Below, piece by piece: positions 1 to 6,901 of a DNA stretch of 16,862 nt (position 1 is the first letter of the stretch; every line of letters begins with the position of its first letter). The notes under the pieces are model-generated. The model was not told the origin of the DNA and made no database searches. It saw nothing but the letters and a program-made list of their open reading frames with translations. Origin of the DNA: DASZCR01 sp035942915 (lineage in GTDB: Bacteria > Acidobacteriota > Blastocatellia > Pyrinomonadales > Pyrinomonadaceae). The DNA is taken from assembly GCA_035942915.1 (NCBI GenBank), contig DASZCR010000137.1:1-16862 (forward strand). Direction: 5' to 3'. The position numbers and the translations under genes were made by a program.

Positions 1-71
1 GGATGCCGAGATTCGAACTCGGGGCCTCACCCACCCCAAGGGTGCGCGCTACCAGGCTGCGCCACATCCCG
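1..71 (-). tRNA. tRNA-Pro (anticodon GGG), 3' end cut by window edge
   Basis: Read on the minus strand, the sequence folds as a cloverleaf: acceptor 5' arm CGGGATG, D arm GCGC/GCGC around AGCCTGGTA, anticodon stem CACCC/GGGTG with loop TTGGGGT, and T arm CCGAG-TTCGAAT-CTCGG. The 3' acceptor strand CATCC runs off the window, so the last two acceptor bases and any CCA are not visible. The anticodon GGG (bases 35-37) followed by G37 is typical of tRNA-Pro. It decodes CCC/CCU. A strong promoter lies just upstream at 87-114, so the gene need not depend on read-through from the MerR gene. Confidence 0.95.
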
Positions 72-86
72 AAAGCGTCTTGTTTA

Positions 87-114
87 AGTATCTCTGGAAA
101 AGATTTTTTGTCAA
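87..114 (-). promoter_or_regulatory. sigma-70-type promoter of tRNA-Pro
   Basis: On the minus strand a perfect -35 TTGACA (109-114) is followed after a 16-nt spacer by GATACT (87-92). This places the start of transcription about 9 bases before the mature tRNA 5' end at 71. The spacing and position fit a tRNA promoter; the -10 matches the consensus only in part. Confidence 0.7.
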
Positions 115-147
115 ATGGCGGGGGTCGCCTGAGAGTGCCCGGAATCT

Positions 148-714
148 CTACTTGCGGCGCGTGCTCGCGGGCGTGTCGCCTGCTTCGAGCAGGACGAGCA
201 ACTCCTTCATGTGGTCTTTCAGCCGACGCAGGGCGGCGCGCTGGTCGTCGTTGATTTTCAACGGCGGTTCTGCGGGCGTTTCGACCGATTGCGGCTCGAC
301 GGCTTCCGCGCGCATGGTCGGCGATGCAAAGGGCGTCGCTTCGTTTTCGGCGGGCGGCAGTGCGGAGACTATCTGCGGCGTCTGTGGTTGCTGTGGCGCG
401 GTCGGAGTTGCTTGCGCGCTCATCTCCGGCGTGACGACCTTGAGTTTGCTCGCTCCGCGCAGTTCGCTCGAAAGCTTCTTCTTCGCCCCGGCGATGGTGT
501 ACTGGTCTTCGTAGAGCAGTTCCTTGATGCGTAAGACCATCTCTACGTCGCGCTTGCGATAGGTGCGCTGTCCGGCGCGGTTCTTCTGCGGCGCGAGCAT
601 CGGAAATTCCGATTCCCAGTAGCGCAGCACGTGCGCCTGCACGTCGGTGATTTCGCACACCTCGCCAATCTTGAAGAACAGCTTTTCGGGGATGGAGATG
701 GCCGCTCGGTTCAT
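148..714 (-). CDS. MerR-family transcriptional regulator
   Basis: A 188-aa DNA-binding regulator. Residues 13-65 carry the MerR winged helix-turn-helix, with KIGEVCEITDVQAHVLRYWE (about 15-34) and the wing motif GQRTYRKRDV (48-57). Residues 95-150 are low-complexity, rich in Pro, Ala, Thr and Gln, and a short amphipathic helix (about 152-178) ends the protein. No cysteine cluster or recognisable ligand domain is present, so a metal or redox sensor is unlikely and the effector is unknown. The frame is open up to 834, but that start lies in the -35 box of the promoter at 806-834, so I chose the ATG at 714. It begins right before the domain and has GGTGA a few bases upstream. A MerR gene next to tRNA-Pro is also seen in some proteobacteria (from memory), there beside ihfA; here the next gene upstream is a protease. 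Its targets cannot be told from sequence. Confidence 0.9.
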   Translation of the reverse strand: MNRAAISIPEKLFFKIGEVCEITDVQAHVLRYWESEFPMLAPQKNRAGQRTYRKRDVEMVLRIKELLYEDQYTIAGAKKKLSSELRGASKLKVVTPEMSAQATPTAPQQPQTPQIVSALPPAENEATPFASPTMRAEAVEPQSVETPAEPPLKINDDQRAALRRLKDHMKELLVLLEAGDTPASTRRK

Positions 715-805
715 AATTTTCACCGGCCGTACCGACGTTGAAACGCACTGTCTAAAGACTGTAGGTTGACCCCTTCGGGAAGCGACGGGGGTGAGCCTCG
801 TGGTC

Positions 806-834
806 ATGTTACCTGCGCGCCAAACAACTGTCAA
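806..834 (-). promoter_or_regulatory. sigma-70-type promoter of the MerR gene
   Basis: Minus-strand TTGACA (829-834), 17-nt spacer, TAACAT (806-811). Transcription would start near 799 and leave a leader of about 85 nt before the ATG at 714. The leader contains the interrupted inverted repeat GTCT-AA-AGAC (750-759), a weak candidate for autoregulation. The 838-934 stretch behind the promoter holds no gene; an imperfect 8-bp hairpin at 915-933 without a T-run is the only structure there. Confidence 0.75.
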
Positions 835-934
835 TATTATTGTTAATCAATTTCCACAGCCGTCTGGCTGAGAAGTTACTTGAGCCTTCGGGCGGGCGTG
901 TCGAGGGGTCGCAGAGCGTCTCAGAGAGGCGCTT

Positions 935-1921
935 TCAGGGTTCGATGCGAATGAGGCGATTGAGAGGGTCGAAGGTCAGACGAAACGGCCTTAGGGCATC
1001 GCGGCCGAGCAGGACTGGCGCGCCCCGGTCGGCTCTCACGAGAAGGTCTGTCGGGACGCCGCGCAAGGCGAGCGCGCCGAGCCGGACGTTGGCCGGACGT
1101 ATCCGACGTGAGGCGACGTAGCCACCCGCGAGGTCGCGTGTGTCTTCGCGCAGACGCCCTTCCGTGCCCGCAATGATGCCGAGCGAGCGCGCTGCATCCG
1201 GCGTGACGGCCAGACCGAAGGCCGAACCCGTGTCGAGCAGAGCGCGTCGCCCGCCGTCGAGCAGGACGAACGGCCGACGGCTGCCGGAATCCCTGAGCCA
1301 TTCGACGACCGCGCCTTCGCTGCTAACGTCGCCGCGCCTGACGGGCTGTGTGCGCGGGTCGAAGGCTGCGACGAGGTTGCGCGGCAAGTCGATGGTGTAG
1401 CCGAGTGGCGAGAAGGCTTCGGTCGGGTCGAGGACGCCGTCGAGGTCAGAAGGGAGACCGGGGGCGACGATGGTCAGGCCACGCGCGGGCAGGACGTTTT
1501 CAGGCGAGCCGAGCGAGAGGCGTTCGATGAAAGCGCGGCGTCCGCCCGCGACGCTCGCCCCGCTCAAACCGCCGATGCGAATCCCGCTCCCGCCGGTCTC
1601 CACACGGACGCGCGCCGCGCCCGCGACTCGCTCCGAGAGGATGTTTGCGCCTGCGCCCGTATCGACGGCGAAGACGAAAGGCCCTGCGCCGTTGACCCAG
1701 ACTTCGGCGAGCAGTCCGCGCGATTCGGATTCGCGCAGACGCGCGGGCGCGGGCAGCGTCGCGGCCGTTGTCGTCTTGCGCGCGCCGCTTCGTTGCGTGG
1801 CGGCGTGAAAAAGCGTGTGGGCAGTTCCGCCGTTAGCGGAAGCTGCCCACACGTTGAAGAAGAGAGCGAGGAGAAGCGTCGAGATAAGAACGCTTGCTGG
1901 TCTTGTCAAGCCGCTTCGCAT
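935..1921 (-). CDS. Secreted two-domain aspartyl protease (retropepsin-like)
   Basis: A 328-aa protein with an N-terminal signal peptide (hydrophobic about 10-27, likely cleavage after WAASA at 29). Two retropepsin-like halves follow, each with a catalytic DTG: FAVDTGAG (Asp87) and LLDTGSAF (Asp230). Each half ends with a segment like GRDALRPF or DGVLDP, the usual flap and C-terminal pattern of these bacterial pepsin-like domains. In the family, two DTG motifs in one chain can form a complete active site without dimerisation. The likely location is the periplasm or cell surface; the substrate is unknown. It lies 42 nt after the glycine-zipper gene on the same strand, so the two may be co-transcribed. 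The ATG at 1921 has no convincing ribosome-binding site. A terminator-like hairpin lies inside codons 23-38 (1808-1853). It is a relative of the TPR protease at 15432-16862. Confidence 0.85.
   Translation of the reverse strand: MRSGLTRPASVLISTLLLALFFNVWAASANGGTAHTLFHAATQRSGARKTTTAATLPAPARLRESESRGLLAEVWVNGAGPFVFAVDTGAGANILSERVAGAARVRVETGGSGIRIGGLSGASVAGGRRAFIERLSLGSPENVLPARGLTIVAPGLPSDLDGVLDPTEAFSPLGYTIDLPRNLVAAFDPRTQPVRRGDVSSEGAVVEWLRDSGSRRPFVLLDGGRRALLDTGSAFGLAVTPDAARSLGIIAGTEGRLREDTRDLAGGYVASRRIRPANVRLGALALRGVPTDLLVRADRGAPVLLGRDALRPFRLTFDPLNRLIRIEP
1808..1853 (-). terminator. Terminator-like hairpin inside the protease coding region
   Basis: The arms 1814-1830 and 1836-1853 form a 17-bp stem: 11 pairs CGTGTGGGCAG/CTGCCCACACG, one bulged base at 1842, then 6 pairs TTCCGC/GCGGAA, with a 5-nt loop. 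On the minus strand it is followed directly, after one base, by five T (1808-1812). This is the form of an intrinsic terminator, placed about 70-110 nt into the protease gene. It could end transcripts from the glycine-zipper gene or attenuate the protease. Confidence 0.5.
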
Positions 1922-1963
1922 CGCCCAAACCCGCCCCGGCGCGTTGAAAAATTCTCGCCGAGT

Positions 1964-2551
1964 TTAGAAACGGCGGTTGCGTTTGCGAATCTTGTAGGTG
2001 TAGAGCGCCGAGCCGCCTGCGCCCGCCAGACCGCCGATGAGCGCGCCCTTTTTGCCGCCGATGAGGCCGCCGATGAGCGCGCCGCCGCCCGTCCCGGCCG
2101 CCACCGTCAGCTTGTCGCGGTGCTTCTGCCAGAAGCTACGCTTCTGCGGCTGCTGGTAGTCGTAATAAACCTGACGCGAGCCGCCGGAACGCGCGACGCG
2201 CGTGCGCGCCGGAGCGTTGCGATAGACGACGCGCGTGGCTTCGTTCGTGCGCGTCTGGGTCGCGGCCGTCTCAGCCGCCAGACCCTCTGCGCGTGCGGCG
2301 CGGACGCCTTCGGTGAAGCCGTCACGGAAGGCTTCGTTCTCTTCGCTGAGTTCGTTGGAAGCGACCTCTGTGGTCTTCGCCGTTGCGTTCTCAGTGGTGG
2401 TGGCAGCAGCCGGCGTGAGATTGTGCGCGGGGGCTGCGGTCTGCGATGCGTCCGCGACCTTCGTCGAAGGGCGCATCACGAAAGCGCCGACTGAGCCGCC
2501 GAGCAGGGCGGCGACGAGCGCGACTGGCAGTAACTTGTTATTCGTCAACAT
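1964..2551 (-). CDS. Membrane-anchored glycine-zipper protein
   Basis: A 195-aa protein of unknown precise role. Residues 7-26 form one hydrophobic N-terminal segment (signal anchor or signal peptide), then comes a long Ala/Thr-rich linker and a basic, Tyr-containing stretch (about 107-148). The C-terminal glycine zipper (about 149-185) has the repeats GGGALIGGLIGG and GALIGGLAGAGG, followed by the basic end YKIRKRNRRF. Glycine zippers of this type insert into or stabilise membranes, and related domains occur in outer-membrane lipoproteins and stress-envelope proteins. The start ATG at 2551 has an AGGAG Shine-Dalgarno at 2562-2566, 10 nt away. The gene is divergent from the aminotransferase at 2927 and stands 42 nt before the aspartyl protease, suggesting an envelope-related pair. 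A TATATT-like -10 at about 2730 is visible, but no good -35 goes with it. Confidence 0.75.
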   Translation of the reverse strand: MLTNNKLLPVALVAALLGGSVGAFVMRPSTKVADASQTAAPAHNLTPAAATTTENATAKTTEVASNELSEENEAFRDGFTEGVRAARAEGLAAETAATQTRTNEATRVVYRNAPARTRVARSGGSRQVYYDYQQPQKRSFWQKHRDKLTVAAGTGGGALIGGLIGGKKGALIGGLAGAGGSALYTYKIRKRNRRF

Positions 2552-2760
2552 CGGTCAAAGTCTCCTCTGATAATTCCTTGAATGTGCGCGTAAGGTCTAC
2601 GGACGCCATCTCTCATCATGGCAACTGCCGTTCCGCAACGCGGCCGACCGCAAGTCTCCCGCGCCGAATCGCTGAAGGGCGTTGCAAGCATACACATCTC
2701 CGCGCAAAAATCGGCTTTTGTCATCGAAATATAAGATTGCAACCAACTCGCAACAGAGCC

Positions 2761-2820
2761 GTCGGCCGACCTGTTATACGATATGGACAGTCCGCCTACC
2801 CCATATCATCAACGGCGGAC
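2761..2820. promoter_or_regulatory. Cluster of inverted repeats between divergent genes
   Basis: Within the 375-bp divergent gap (2552-2926) lie a perfect 10-bp palindrome GTCGGCCGAC (2761-2770), the inverted pair GATATGG/CCATATC (2780-2786 and 2801-2807), and the inverted pair GTCCGCC/GGCGGAC (2790-2796 and 2814-2820). The last two are interleaved, so only one could fold at a time. They sit 25-85 bp upstream of the -35 of the aminotransferase and could be operators. No bound regulator can be named. The rest of the gap holds only the promoter at 2846-2876 and the leader of the glycine-zipper gene. Confidence 0.3.
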
Positions 2821-2845
2821 GCGGCCGCCTCGCTCCTCCTTTAAG

Positions 2846-2876
2846 TTGGACGCTTCGTGACGCACGGGGCTATAAT
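2846..2876 (+). promoter_or_regulatory. Promoter of the class I aminotransferase
   Basis: A perfect -10 TATAAT (2871-2876) is preceded, after a long 19-nt spacer, by TTGGAC (2846-2851). The expected start near 2883 leaves a leader of about 44 nt. The long spacer may lower basal strength or call for an activator. Confidence 0.65.
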
Positions 2877-2926
2877 CCATCTTCGCTCACCCCGAAAAAA
2901 TTTCAGGAGGTCAACGGAGCACCGCC

Positions 2927-4099
2927 TTGTCAACGTCTACCACCGCCGCCTTTCGTCTCGCCAAACGCCTCGACGGCGTAGGATTCTCCGACATCGTCAA
3001 AATCCGCAACCGGATTATGGAGTTGCGCGCTGGCGGCGCTTCTGTCTACCAGTTCGAGGGTGGCGAGCCTTTCCTGCCCACGCCCGCCCCGATTAAGGAG
3101 GCGATGACGCGCGCCCTGCGCGAGAACAAGACGCGCTACGCTCCCTCGTCCGGCATCCCCGAACTGCGCGCGGCCATCGCCGCGAAAGTGCGTGCGGCGA
3201 ACCAGATTCCGGCGCGCGAAGAGGATGTCATCATCTTAAACGGCGGCATGCAGGGGCTCTTCGGCGCGTTCCAATCGGTCGTCAACCCCGGCGACGAGGT
3301 GCTCGTCTTCTCTCCCTTCTGGACGCCGATAAAAGACCTCATTGCGCATTGCGAAGGGCGCACGGTGCTGGTGCCGACGCGCGAGGCGCGCGAGGACGGA
3401 TTCGCCGCGACACTGGCGCGCTACTCGACCGCCCGGACGCGCGCCATCTACTACAACACGCCGCAGAACCCGACCGGCCTCGTCATGACGCGCGAGGAAG
3501 CCACAGCCATCGCCGCCTTCGCGCGCGAGCGCAACCTCGTCTGCATCTCCGATGAGGCTTACGAAGACCTCGTCTACGATGGCGAGCACGTCTCCATCGC
3601 CGCGCTCGAAGGCATGTTCGAGCGCACCATCACCTGCTACACGCTCTCGAAGTCTTATGCGATGACGGGCTGGCGCGTCGGCTACGTCGTCGCCGCCGAG
3701 CCTTGGATGACGGGGATGCGCAAGACCCTGCTCTACTCGACCAACGGCGTCTCAACGCCCTCGCAGTGGGCGGCGCTCGCGGCCTTCACGGAGGCGCAGC
3801 CCTTCTTAGAGACGGCACGCGCGGCCTATCGTGAGCGGCGCGACCTGCTCGTCGCAGGCTTGAACGAACTCGGCCTCAACTGCGCTCCGCCCGCAGGGGC
3901 TTTCTATGCCTTCCCCGAAGTGTCGCGCATCCAACGCGACAGCCGCGAGGCGGCCGACATCCTGCTCGAACGCGCGCAGGTCGCCACCGTCCCCGGCAGC
4001 GTCTTCGGCGAACACGGCGAAGGTCACCTGCGCTTCTCCTTCTCGACCTCCCTCGAAACCATCGCCGCCGGTCTCGACTCGATGCGCCGCAACCTCTGA
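2927..4099 (+). CDS. Class I/II pyridoxal-phosphate aminotransferase (aspartate aminotransferase-like)
   Basis: A 390-aa fold-type I PLP enzyme that moves amino groups between an amino acid and a 2-oxo acid in the cytosol. Diagnostic residues are NPTG with Asn181, SDEAYEDL with Asp209 (pyridine nitrogen), LSKSYAMTGWRVGY with the Schiff-base Lys242 and phosphate-binding Arg250, and LRFSFS with Arg369 for the substrate carboxylate. Length and motifs fit the bacterial aspartate/aromatic aminotransferase group; the substrate cannot be fixed from sequence. The start is a TTG at 2927: there is no in-frame ATG before residue 31, and GGAG (2916-2919) lies 7 nt upstream. A stronger AGGAGG (2905-2910) lies 16 nt away, oddly far. 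A heptamer half-repeat begins 7 nt after the stop, and thiL starts 59 nt downstream. The two may be co-transcribed from the promoter at 2846. Confidence 0.92.
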   Translation: MSTSTTAAFRLAKRLDGVGFSDIVKIRNRIMELRAGGASVYQFEGGEPFLPTPAPIKEAMTRALRENKTRYAPSSGIPELRAAIAAKVRAANQIPAREEDVIILNGGMQGLFGAFQSVVNPGDEVLVFSPFWTPIKDLIAHCEGRTVLVPTREAREDGFAATLARYSTARTRAIYYNTPQNPTGLVMTREEATAIAAFARERNLVCISDEAYEDLVYDGEHVSIAALEGMFERTITCYTLSKSYAMTGWRVGYVVAAEPWMTGMRKTLLYSTNGVSTPSQWAALAAFTEAQPFLETARAAYRERRDLLVAGLNELGLNCAPPAGAFYAFPEVSRIQRDSREAADILLERAQVATVPGSVFGEHGEGHLRFSFSTSLETIAAGLDSMRRNL

Positions 4100-4106
4100 A
4101 GCGCAA

Positions 4107-4134
4107 GTGATGGGTGATGGGTGATGGGCGATAA
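4107..4134 (+). repeat. Heptamer half-element A (4 units)
   Basis: Four contiguous 7-nt units, GTGATGG three times then GCGATAA, beginning 7 nt after the aminotransferase stop. It matches the sense-strand arm of the palindromic elements at 9775, 14436 and 15325 but has no core and no inverted arm. Confidence 0.85.
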
Positions 4135-4158
4135 GTGGACGGCGAGGGCAGCGACTTC

Positions 4159-5229
4159 ATGAAGCCCCGAAAGTCATCCGCGAAACTCGGCGGGCGCAGC
4201 GAGTTCGACTTTATAGAAAGCCTCCGCCAAAGAGCATCTTCGACCGACTCGTCACTCGCCACTCGTCACTCGTCACTTGTCAAGGGTATCGGCGACGACG
4301 CGGCTGCGTTCACGCAGCAGGCCGGGCGCGAGACTCTCATCACGACAGACCTGCTCGTCGAAGACGTAGACTTTCGTCTCTCGACAACCACGCCGCGCGC
4401 ACTCGGACACAAGGCGCTGGCCGTCTCGCTCTCGGACATCGCGGCGATGGGCGCGCGTCCCCTCTGGGCGCTCGTCTCGCTCGGCGTCCCGTCGCAGGTC
4501 TGGGAGAGCAACTTTCTCGAACAGTTCTACGAAGGCTTCTTTGCGCTGGCCGACGCGCACGGCGTCGCGCTCATCGGCGGCGACCTGTCGCGCACGCCCC
4601 GACACGTCTTCATTGACTCGGTCGTGCTCGGAGATGCTGCGACGGGGCGTGCCGTCATGCGCGCGGGGGCGCGTGCGGGCGACCAGATATTTGTGACCGG
4701 CGCGCTCGGCGGCGCGGCCGCCGGTCTACGCCTGCTCGAAGCCGGAGCGCGTCCGGCGCGCACGCCTCCCAAAAGCCCGCGCACGCAGGCGCGCGAACAG
4801 CTATTGCTGCGTCAACTCTGTCCGATGCCGCGCGTCGCGTGGGGGCGTCTGCTCGGCGAACGGCGGCTGGCGACGGCCTCGATTGATTTAAGCGACGGCC
4901 TCTCGTCCGACCTCGCGCACCTGTGTCGCGCGAGCGGCGTCGGCGCAGAAGTAGAGGCCGCGCTTCTGCCTCTCGACCCTGCGCTTGCGCGCACAGGTTT
5001 GAGCGCACAGGAGGCTCTCTCGCTGGCGCTCGACGGCGGCGAAGATTTTGAGTTGCTCTTTACCGTCCGCCCGCGCGACGCCTCGAAGTTGCCCGCCGAA
5101 GTTGAGGGCGTCGCTGTCACGCGCATCGGCGAAGTCACGGCCGAAGCGGAGAAGATGAGCCTGCTCGTCGATGGTCGCGCAGAGCCTTTGCGCCCCGGCG
5201 GCTTCGAGCATTTCCGGCGTTCAGGCTGA
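4159..5229 (+). CDS. thiL: Thiamine-monophosphate kinase
   Basis: A 356-aa kinase that phosphorylates thiamine monophosphate to the cofactor thiamine diphosphate using ATP and Mg2+, the last step of vitamin B1 synthesis. The AIRS/ThiL fold is shown in order by GIGDDAA (43-49), TTDLLVEDVDF (62-72), the SLSDIAAMGA helix (90-99), GGDLSRT (140-146), DLSDGLSSDL (243-252) and GEDFELLF (294-301); the Asp residues bind metal and phosphate. The ATG at 4159 was chosen over the in-frame GTG at 4135 because GAGGG (4144-4148) stands 10 nt upstream and the GTG lies against repeat units. Residues 30-41, between the N-terminal helix and GIGDD, are encoded by five variant heptamers (4247-4281), apparently a repeat tolerated in a surface loop. 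No other thiamine gene is nearby. cysS follows after 104 nt with its own promoter. Confidence 0.95.
   Translation: MKPRKSSAKLGGRSEFDFIESLRQRASSTDSSLATRHSSLVKGIGDDAAAFTQQAGRETLITTDLLVEDVDFRLSTTTPRALGHKALAVSLSDIAAMGARPLWALVSLGVPSQVWESNFLEQFYEGFFALADAHGVALIGGDLSRTPRHVFIDSVVLGDAATGRAVMRAGARAGDQIFVTGALGGAAAGLRLLEAGARPARTPPKSPRTQAREQLLLRQLCPMPRVAWGRLLGERRLATASIDLSDGLSSDLAHLCRASGVGAEVEAALLPLDPALARTGLSAQEALSLALDGGEDFELLFTVRPRDASKLPAEVEGVAVTRIGEVTAEAEKMSLLVDGRAEPLRPGGFEHFRRSG
4247..4281 (+). repeat. Heptamer run inside thiL (5 units)
   Basis: Five contiguous units: ACTCGTC, ACTCGCC, ACTCGTC, ACTCGTC, ACTTGTC. Rotated, they read CACTCGT, the same CACYNNT pattern as the CACCTAT/CACTTAT/CACTTCT units of the intergenic elements. 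The 35-bp tract is not a multiple of three, yet the reading frame stays open through it. Confidence 0.8.
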
Positions 5230-5264
5230 ATGTTTGACGCGAGAGCGTGCCGAGTGAAGGCGGT

Positions 5265-5293
5265 TTGACTCGCCGCGCGTCCTTGCCTAGACT
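5265..5293 (+). promoter_or_regulatory. sigma-70-type promoter of cysS
   Basis: TTGACT (5265-5270), 17-nt spacer, TAGACT (5288-5293), in the 104-bp gap after thiL. Transcription would start near 5300, some 35 nt before the cysS ATG at 5334. This makes the longer in-frame start at 5247 unlikely. Confidence 0.7.
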
Positions 5294-5333
5294 CTGTGAG
5301 CGAACTGTCTTTGAAGGGTGCGCGAAGAAAGCG

Positions 5334-6743
5334 ATGCTGAAATTTTACAACACGCTGTCGGGTCAGTTGGAAGAGTTTCGTCCCATGCGCGAAGGCGAAG
5401 TCGGCGTCTACTTCTGCGGCCCGACCGTGTGGGACTACGCGCACATCGGCAACTTCCGCTCGCTCGGCGTCTTCGCCGATACGCTGCGCCGTTATCTCAG
5501 GTTCAAAGGCTACCGCGTCAACTTCGTGATGAACATCACGGACGTGGAAGACCGCATCATCGCGCGTTCGCAAGAGGCCGGTCTGTCCATCGACGATTAC
5601 ACGTCCAAGTACATCGAGGCGCTCTGGGAAGACTTCGACGCTTTGGGCTGCGAGCGTCCGTCCATCGTCCCGCGCGCGACGCGGCACATCACGGAGATGG
5701 TTGACCTCATCAAGCGGCTCGAACAGGGCGGCCACGCCTACCGTTCGGACGGCTCTTACTACTACCGCATCGCCTCCTTCCCTGACTACGGCAAGCTCTC
5801 GAAGATTAACTTCGCGGGCAACATCGTCGGCGGCAGCGAGCGCGTCGATACGGACAAGTACGACAAAGAGGACGCGCGCGACTTCGCGCTCTGGAAGGCG
5901 GCCGAGACGCCTGACGAGCCGGCGTGGGATACAGAGATTGGGCGCGGACGACCGGGCTGGCACATCGAGTGCTCGGCGATGTCGATGAAGTATCTCGGCG
6001 AGACGTTCGACATTCACGCTGGCGGCATCGACCTCGTCTTTCCGCATCACGAGAACGAGATTGCACAGTCCGAAGCCGCCACCGGCCGACAGTTCGCCAA
6101 CTACTGGCTGCACGCCGAGCACCTCAAGGTTGAGGGCGAGACGATGTCGAAGTCGAAGGGCAACTACTACACCTTCCGCGACCTGACCGCGAAGGGCTTC
6201 GACCCGATTGCCATCCGCTACCTGCTGCTGAGCGTCCCTTATCGCAAACAACTCAACTTCACCTTCGACACGCTGCGCGGCGCGGAGACGACCGTCCAGA
6301 GTTTGCGCGACTTCCGCCGACGCCTCGCCGAAGCGCGACCCGAACCCGGCAGCAATCCTGAGTTGCGCGCGGCGGCCGCACGCGCCCTCGAAGAGTTCGA
6401 GACGGGGATGGACGACGACCTCAACACGTCGGTCGCGCTCGCCGCCGTCCATAACCTCAAACGCGAAGTCAACACCGCGCTCGACGAGCACGCCCTCAGA
6501 GCCGACGACCAGCGCGACCTTCTGCAATTGGTCGAACGCTTCAACTCCGTGCTCAACGTCTTCAACGAACCCGTGCGCGAGATGCTCGACGCCGAGATTC
6601 AGACGCTCATCGACGAGCGCCAGCAGGCACGCCACCGCCGCGACTTCGCACGCGCCGACCAGATACGCGACGAACTCGCCGCGCGCGGCATCACGCTCGA
6701 AGACACGCGCGACGGCGTCCGCTGGAAACGGCGCGGCGCGTGA
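5334..6743 (+). CDS. cysS: Cysteinyl-tRNA synthetase
   Basis: A 469-aa class Ia synthetase that charges tRNA-Cys with cysteine. It shows the HIGN signature (37-40, the HIGH motif) and MSKSKGN (271-277, the KMSKS loop, with Thr in place of the first Lys, a variant I believe is not rare). The four zinc ligands match E. coli in order and spacing: Cys28 in FCGPT, Cys213 in HIECS, His238 and Glu242 in HHENE. These ligands select cysteine. An anticodon-binding helical domain fills about 340-469, with the usual C-terminal ARADQIRDELAARGITLEDT. The length is normal. The ATG at 5334 begins the conserved LKFYNTLS segment and lies downstream of the promoter at 5265-5293; its ribosome-binding site is weak. 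A heptamer half-element follows the stop by 25 nt. Confidence 0.98.
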   Translation: MLKFYNTLSGQLEEFRPMREGEVGVYFCGPTVWDYAHIGNFRSLGVFADTLRRYLRFKGYRVNFVMNITDVEDRIIARSQEAGLSIDDYTSKYIEALWEDFDALGCERPSIVPRATRHITEMVDLIKRLEQGGHAYRSDGSYYYRIASFPDYGKLSKINFAGNIVGGSERVDTDKYDKEDARDFALWKAAETPDEPAWDTEIGRGRPGWHIECSAMSMKYLGETFDIHAGGIDLVFPHHENEIAQSEAATGRQFANYWLHAEHLKVEGETMSKSKGNYYTFRDLTAKGFDPIAIRYLLLSVPYRKQLNFTFDTLRGAETTVQSLRDFRRRLAEARPEPGSNPELRAAAARALEEFETGMDDDLNTSVALAAVHNLKREVNTALDEHALRADDQRDLLQLVERFNSVLNVFNEPVREMLDAEIQTLIDERQQARHRRDFARADQIRDELAARGITLEDTRDGVRWKRRGA

Positions 6744-6768
6744 TGCTAGAATCGCGGCAAGCAGTCAG

Positions 6769-6810
6769 GTGATAGGTGATGGGTGATGGGTGATAAGAGA
6801 TGGGTGAGAG
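6769..6810 (+). repeat. Heptamer half-element B (6 units)
   Basis: Units in constant 7-nt phase: GTGATAG, GTGATGG, GTGATGG, GTGATAA, GAGATGG, GTGAGAG. It starts 25 nt after the cysS stop and has the same orientation to its gene as element A. The rest of the 310-bp gap (6744-7053) has a direct repeat TTCTTGGCTCTC (6847-6858 and 6861-6872) and a possible 21-codon ORF (6902-6967). I see no convincing promoter there for the next gene. Confidence 0.85.
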
Positions 6811-6901
6811 GTGTTTGGGTTTGAGATAGCTTGGCCGTCATCCGTCTTCTTGGCTCTCCCTTCTTGGCTCTCATCGTGCTGCTGCTGATGGAAACTGATT
6901 G

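Noticed and set aside
715..834. Longer MerR N-terminus from the start at 834
   Set aside because: That start is within the -35 box of the promoter at 806-834, and the extra 40 residues are unlike any MerR N-terminus.
840..865. DnaA box or origin near the AT-rich stretch before the MerR promoter
   Set aside because: Only one poor match (TTTCCACAG) and no cluster or dnaA/dnaN nearby.
2545..2742. 65-codon minus-strand frame upstream of the glycine-zipper gene
   Set aside because: It overlaps the leader and start of that gene, lacks a ribosome-binding site and shows no domain.
4812..6635. 607-codon open frame on the minus strand opposite thiL and cysS
   Set aside because: It lies wholly antisense to two enzymes with complete catalytic motifs. 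Long antisense frames are expected in GC-rich DNA, and its protein has no recognisable domain.
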